From: Candidatus Omnitrophota bacterium
GTDB taxonomy: Bacteria > Omnitrophota > Gorgyraeia > Aquiviventales > Aquiviventaceae
Reading direction: 5' to 3'
NCBI GenBank assembly: GCA_016206585.1
Contig: JACQRE010000043.1
Span: 1 to 15,660 of the forward strand
DNA: 15,660 bases
Part shown: positions 13,001 to 15,660 of the stretch, in pieces
How positions within the stretch are numbered: the stretch's first letter is position 1
Layout of the letters: each line of letters begins with the position of its first letter
The notes under the pieces: generated by a model
What the model was told of the DNA's origin: nothing
Seen by the model: the letters and a program-made list of their open reading frames with translations, nothing else
The model's database searches: none
Position numbers and translations under genes: made by a program

Positions 13001-15660
13001 GACGCGCTGGGCCGGCAGACCGCCGAGATCGACCGCAACGGCAACGCCACGACCTACGCCTCTGATGCGCAGGACCGGCTTGCCGCCATCACCGACCCCG
13101 CGGGTCTTGTGACGACGTTCACGTACACCGGCGGCCGGCTCATGCGGATCACCGATCCGGCCGGGCGTGCCACCCAGTTCCTGCACGATGCGCAGGGCAA
13201 CCTCCTCCAGATCACCGACCCCGATGGCGCGGTCCGGACCTTCGCCTACGCGCCGGGGACGCACCGCCTCATCACCCAGACCAACGCGCGCGGGTTCCAG
13301 ACGCACTACACCTACGACTTCGCCGGCCGCCTGGTTGGGGTGGAGCGCGCCGAGGGCGCCACGCGCGAGATCCAGGTGAGCCAGACCCTGGGCCTCATCG
13401 ACCCCACCGGTGGGGACGGCACCGCGGCCAATCCCGCGCCCCCACCGCCGGCGGTCGCCGACATCCAGACGATCCTGACGGACGGGCAGGGCGGAGTGCG
13501 TCAGCTCACCACCGACGCCTTCGGGGCCGTGACGCGCCAGACCGACCCCCTGGGGCGGGTGACGACGATCAGCCGCAGCCCCGATGGGCTGCCGCTGGTC
13601 ATCATCCAACCGGAGCTCGCCGGGGTGACGCCCACGACGGGCTTCACCTACGATAGCGTGGGGAACGTCCTGACCGTCACCGAGGCCGGCGCCGGGCCCC
13701 CGGTGAGCCGCTTCACCTACGAGCCGGACTTCAACCAAGTCACCTCGCTCACCGACCCCAACGGGCACACGACCACGCTGGCCTATGACGCCCAGGGCAA
13801 CCCCGTGGAGGTCACGGACGCGCTCGGGACGCGCACGGTGCTGGCCTACGCCGACCCGGTCTGCCCGGGCCAGCTCACCGCGGTCACCAGTGCCGTGGGC
13901 CTGCCGGAGGAGACGATGACCGCCTTGGCCTACGACCCCGGGACGTGCAACCTCCTCGAGACCACCGACCCGCTGGGCCGGACGACCCTCCTGGCCTACG
14001 ACACGGCGGGGAACGTCACGCGCTCGACCGACGCGGCCGACCGGGTGACCCTGTTCACCTACGATCCCATGAACCGGCTCACCACGGTCCAGGATGCAGC
14101 GGGTGGGCTGACCCGCTACACCTACGACCCCCAGGGCAACCTCACCCAGGTACGGGATGCCCGCGCCGAGGCCACGAGTTTTGCCTACGACCCCGTGGAT
14201 CGGCTGCGCGCCACCACGAACCCCCTCGGGCAGGGGACGACGTTCAGCTACGATCCCAACGGGAACCTCACCGAGGTCCTCGACCCGGCCGGGCAGCGGC
14301 GCACCTTCACCTACGATGCGGCGCATCACCTGACGACTAAGACGCTGCGGGATGCCCTCGGCACGGTCCAGGACACCGTGACGTTCACCTCCGATGTCCT
14401 GGGTCAGCTCACCGAGGTGGCCGACAGCGACAGCCGCCTGCGGTTCGAGGTCGATGTCCGCGGCCAGCTCGTCACCGCCCACACCGGGGAGGCGACGAAC
14501 CCGGCCCTGGCCCAGCCGGTCACGACCCTCAGTGCCGAGTACGACTTCGGGGGCAACCGGAGCCGGCTGAGCGACCCGACCGGCACCACGGAGGCTGCCT
14601 CCGATCCCCTCAACCGGCTCACCGTGGTGGGGCGCTCCGGTAGCGCCAGCGTGGTCTTCACCTACGACGCGCTCTCCCGCCGGGTGCGGACGGGGTTCAA
14701 TACCGGCCTCGTCGACCTGGAGGCGTTGTACACGTACGATGCGGCGAGCCAGCTCCTCGCCCTCATCCACCAGCCGGTGGGCGGCTACGTCCACGGCACG
14801 AGCGCGCTGGGTGCGTCCTCCCCGGGGCAGGGCTGGGCCAAGGGCCATCCCCACGCCCCAGGCTACCGTAAGACCCACGGGGCCCTGCTCACCAGCGCGA
14901 GCGCCTCCGCGATGGGCATCGCCCAGGCGCTCTACACCTACGATGCGGTGGGCAACCGCCTCTCCCTCACCGACCTTGACGGACTCCACGCCTTCACCTA
15001 CGATGGGCTCAGCCGATTGACCGGGGCGACGCACCCGGCCCTGAGTGGCCTGGGGCCGGAGACGTTTGCCTACGATGGGGTGGGGAACCGGACGAGCAGC
15101 CATCTCAGCACCACGCATGTCTACGATGCCGCCAACCGGCTCCTGGAGGACGACACCTTTACCTACACGTACGATGCCAACGGGAACCTCACCACGAAGA
15201 CGGCCAAGGTGGGCGGGGCGGTGACGACCTACACCTACGACGTCGAGGACCAACTGGTGGGCATCACCACCCCGAGCCTCACCGCGTCCTACCGCTACGA
15301 CGGGCTGGGCCGCCGGATCGAGAAGGATGTGGACGGGCTCCTCACCCGCTACGTCTACGACAACGAGGACATCTTGCTCGAATACGACGGCACGAACACC
15401 CTGGTCGCAAGGTGGCTCCACGGCCCTGGGATCGATGAGCCGCTCGTCCTGGAGCGGGACCTCGATCATTCCGGGACCTTCGAGGCGACGGAGCGGTTCA
15501 CCTACCACGCGGATGGCCTCGGGAGCATCGTCGCCCTCACCGATAGCACTGGCTCGGTCATCGAGCGCTACCGCTACGACAGCTTCGGCCAGCCGACGAT
15601 CCTCGCCCCCGATGGCACCGTCCTGGCCTGCTCCGCGATGGGGAATCCCTTCCTCTTCAC
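10055..15660 (+). CDS. Giant secreted RHS/YD-repeat protein (3' end outside window)
   Basis: The frame runs unbroken from ATG 10055 to the right edge, at least 1868 residues. Residues 1-34 are a Sec signal peptide (RR-rich start, LARVLAVALAWLQC core, cut at SFA|A). Two Ig-like domains span about 50-257, then a cadherin/dystroglycan-like domain (about 259-350, NQPPVLAPLGDQ, DPDGDPV) and a carboxypeptidase-regulatory-like domain (about 355-410, LRGQVV, DGSYVFPAV). A segment about 535-595 (VTFPNVDGF, VDIFGLNHDTG, WHGFVP) is common before RHS regions. The RHS N-terminal region starts near 625 and is split by a DUF642-like domain (about 797-944). YD repeats fill 973 onward, ending in the core YHADGLGSIVALTD, RYRYDSFGQP and GNPFLFT. 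Family knowledge: such cores form a hollow shell around a C-terminal payload, which here lies beyond the window. ATG 10019 is an alternative start that also keeps the signal peptide. The riboswitch upstream implies c-di-GMP control. Toxin, adhesin and matrix roles all remain open. Confidence 0.93.
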   Translation, partial: MQALRGELRPAARRLARVLAVALAWLQCVPPSFAAPPAPNPAAAQVAPEVSIVSPADGTLTNATAVDVTVAFAAAKPHATPRAQGTVIRLELLVDGVVAATVTNPPQAKSGTQHFLAVDLSGGTNTGDPVLLTARAYQGDPKAGLFRESAPVAVLVDTRVPVISGVQPPDGAVLDDVRPALAATVTDAGGAGLDPSSLALLLDGSLVAADVTLLDPDTAAIQFIPAADLADGAHTVVIQAADRAGNPAAAQATFTILAGNQPPVLAPLGDQTAPVGSTLTFDVIAADPDGDPVTLAVAPVPLPANASFTLVTGTFQFTPEPAQVGSLSLAFSASDGQLTDSETVTITIPPLPGVTSLRGQVVTTGNAPLANVRLVLGTDTPLETVSQADGSYVFPAVPFAGRQRLLIDGSTVDPGLGVFATVPEQITLLAGADNVLTPPIVLLPLDAASADPIDPATTSIITSSPIVINGETFPPVTMTVQPGAAHLEDTGEPFAGLVHISQIPDPALGPRPMPEDITLSVYLAVQPFGVAYDPPAEVTFPNVDGFPVGSRVDIFGLNHDTGVFEKVGEGTVAGALVHSDGGVIRNNSWHGFVPPPPLLDTHEDTNETAQMTPRSCTTPQGSDVCVQSGDLAEDHRLVSHRSFGVSRAVRLVYHSAAADPRPVLTYESNLSPLTPDPATMSTTLTVGGVDEGIELFALPAPPEALPIRPAVQFDAARFPTGVYPYRLRVHCNFPVARRSERLEGQVIIQNAVASPLGAGWGVDALQRLHLQPDGTALLTDGGGEALVFQQPAVLQAEDFEERGCGFFLFPAPGLGFLRDWNISQGSIGLLCHGLGTGVPLNPPSQTVFAFGGNTRLESRRALNLIPGTYELRFEMATCQAGDPNTLTVSLGDAFSETFQPADATAFTPVVRTFAVAAPLQAPLVFESQFAGGNCAPFLDNVSLRALGPAIGFQSPDGDFSLLREEPDGSFTRTLKDGTRLTFDALGRQTAEIDRNGNATTYASDAQDRLAAITDPAGLVTTFTYTGGRLMRITDPAGRATQFLHDAQGNLLQITDPDGAVRTFAYAPGTHRLITQTNARGFQTHYTYDFAGRLVGVERAEGATREIQVSQTLGLIDPTGGDGTAANPAPPPPAVADIQTILTDGQGGVRQLTTDAFGAVTRQTDPLGRVTTISRSPDGLPLVIIQPELAGVTPTTGFTYDSVGNVLTVTEAGAGPPVSRFTYEPDFNQVTSLTDPNGHTTTLAYDAQGNPVEVTDALGTRTVLAYADPVCPGQLTAVTSAVGLPEETMTALAYDPGTCNLLETTDPLGRTTLLAYDTAGNVTRSTDAADRVTLFTYDPMNRLTTVQDAAGGLTRYTYDPQGNLTQVRDARAEATSFAYDPVDRLRATTNPLGQGTTFSYDPNGNLTEVLDPAGQRRTFTYDAAHHLTTKTLRDALGTVQDTVTFTSDVLGQLTEVADSDSRLRFEVDVRGQLVTAHTGEATNPALAQPVTTLSAEYDFGGNRSRLSDPTGTTEAASDPLNRLTVVGRSGSASVVFTYDALSRRVRTGFNTGLVDLEALYTYDAASQLLALIHQPVGGYVHGTSALGASSPGQGWAKGHPHAPGYRKTHGALLTSASASAMGIAQALYTYDAVGNRLSLTDLDGLHAFTYDGLSRLTGATHPALSGLGPETFAYDGVGNRTSSHLSTTHVYDAANRLLEDDTFTYTYDANGNLTTKTAKVGGAVTTYTYDVEDQLVGITTPSLTASYRYDGLGRRIEKDVDGLLTRYVYDNEDILLEYDGTNTLVARWLHGPGIDEPLVLERDLDHSGTFEATERFTYHADGLGSIVALTDSTGSVIERYRYDSFGQPTILAPDGTVLACSAMGNPFLF
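12443..12886 (+). other. DUF642 / choice-of-anchor-like domain inserted in the RHS region
   Basis: Residues about 797-944 of the YD protein do not belong to the RHS fold. They start EDFEERG, pass through LRDWNISQGSIGLL, continue with TRLESRRALNLIPGTYELRFEM and finish PFLDNVSL. This order (FE start, W-x-V/I strand, G-S-hydrophobic, IPGxYxLxF, DNVxL end) is that of DUF642 or choice-of-anchor galactose-binding-like beta-sandwiches, which often bind carbohydrate. On either side the RHS sequence is continuous in sense: TDGGGEALVF before, and SPDGDFSLLREEPDGSFTRTLKDGTRL after, which are normally close together. Codons here are softer than in the rest of the gene (ggt, aat, tct, cga, gga, tat, ctt, caa). 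Domain name is by pattern only. Confidence 0.6.
12971..15580 (+). repeat. YD-repeat array within the giant protein
   Basis: About two dozen units of the form [FLYS]-[TAS]-YD-x3-G-[NR], about 20 residues each when regular, with TDP-x-G turns between them; examples are FTYDPMNRL, YTYDPQGNL, AYDPVDRL, SYDPNGNL and RYDGLGRR. The DNA repeats the theme tacgay...gg(g/c)aac. Spacing is regular at 13,950-14,340 and looser elsewhere. A proline stretch (NPAPPPPAV) near 13,432-13,458 breaks the array. This is the ligand-independent shell-forming part of RHS/Tc-toxin-C-like proteins. Confidence 0.9.
14771..14929 (+). other. Non-YD insertion in the YD array
   Basis: Residues about 1573-1625 interrupt the YD periodicity between YTYDAASQLLALIH and LYTYDAVGNRLSL. 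The insert is rich in Gly, Ser, Ala and His (GWAKGHPHAPGYRKTHG, SASASAMG) and shows no YD or TDPxG motif. It reads like an exposed loop or linker; I recognise no domain. Confidence 0.5.

Noticed and set aside
12719..15508. Very long open frame on the - strand (929 codons) opposite the YD array
   Set aside because: It mirrors the GC-rich codon pattern of the sense YD gene, its translation is Gly/Arg/Val-rich without any domain, and the + strand frame has unmistakable YD repeats.
12971..15580. CRISPR or DNA satellite array
   Set aside because: The periodicity is at protein level (YD motifs in one open frame), with units varying in length and sequence and no constant spacers.

Overview
The window comes from a strongly GC-rich bacterium with G/C-ending codons and very tight gene packing. 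The Sec signal peptides, a VLCAD-type acyl-CoA dehydrogenase, a GEMM-I (c-di-GMP) riboswitch and a giant RHS/YD-repeat protein suggest a Gram-negative, probably uncultured environmental lineage (for example deltaproteobacterial, NC10/Rokubacteria-like or Nitrospirota-like). The sequence alone does not fix the phylum. All genes I could support lie on the + strand.

Region 1 (1-9774) is one tightly packed array of eight genes with gaps of at most 11 bases or short overlaps. In order they are: an acyl-CoA dehydrogenase (cut by the window edge), a long-chain acyl-CoA ligase, a monoacylglycerol-lipase-like hydrolase, a secreted TPR/peptidase-MA zinc protease, a UMF1/Atg22-type MFS transporter, DNA polymerase X (PolX), the GTPase Era and a Nudix hydrolase of the ADP-ribose pyrophosphatase type. 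The first three form a plausible lipid-use module: the lipase frees fatty acids, the ligase makes acyl-CoA, and the dehydrogenase does the first beta-oxidation step. PolX, Era and Nudix are genome/ribosome/nucleotide upkeep genes. Three junctions are 4-base ATGA stop/start overlaps, so translational coupling is likely.

Region 2 (9775-10054) is a 280-base leader with no protein gene. It holds a 9-base direct repeat, a candidate sigma70-type promoter and a well-formed c-di-GMP-I riboswitch with a GTAA tetraloop on P2, canonical GCAAAGCC and GGGTTGCCGA segments and a closable P1. Just downstream is a second, partial copy of the riboswitch's 3' half (third helix plus the conserved GCCGGGTTGCCGA strand), which is unusual.

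Region 3 (10055-15660, open at the right edge) is a single very large secreted protein of at least 1868 residues. It has a signal peptide, Ig-like and cadherin-like domains, a carboxypeptidase-regulatory-like domain, an RHS N-terminal region interrupted by a DUF642/choice-of-anchor-like domain, then about two dozen YD repeats. The window stops exactly in the RHS core, before the hypervariable C-terminus where a toxin or effector domain would normally sit. The main biological idea is that a c-di-GMP-responsive RNA with a duplicated 3' half controls production of a giant surface or secreted YD-repeat protein.
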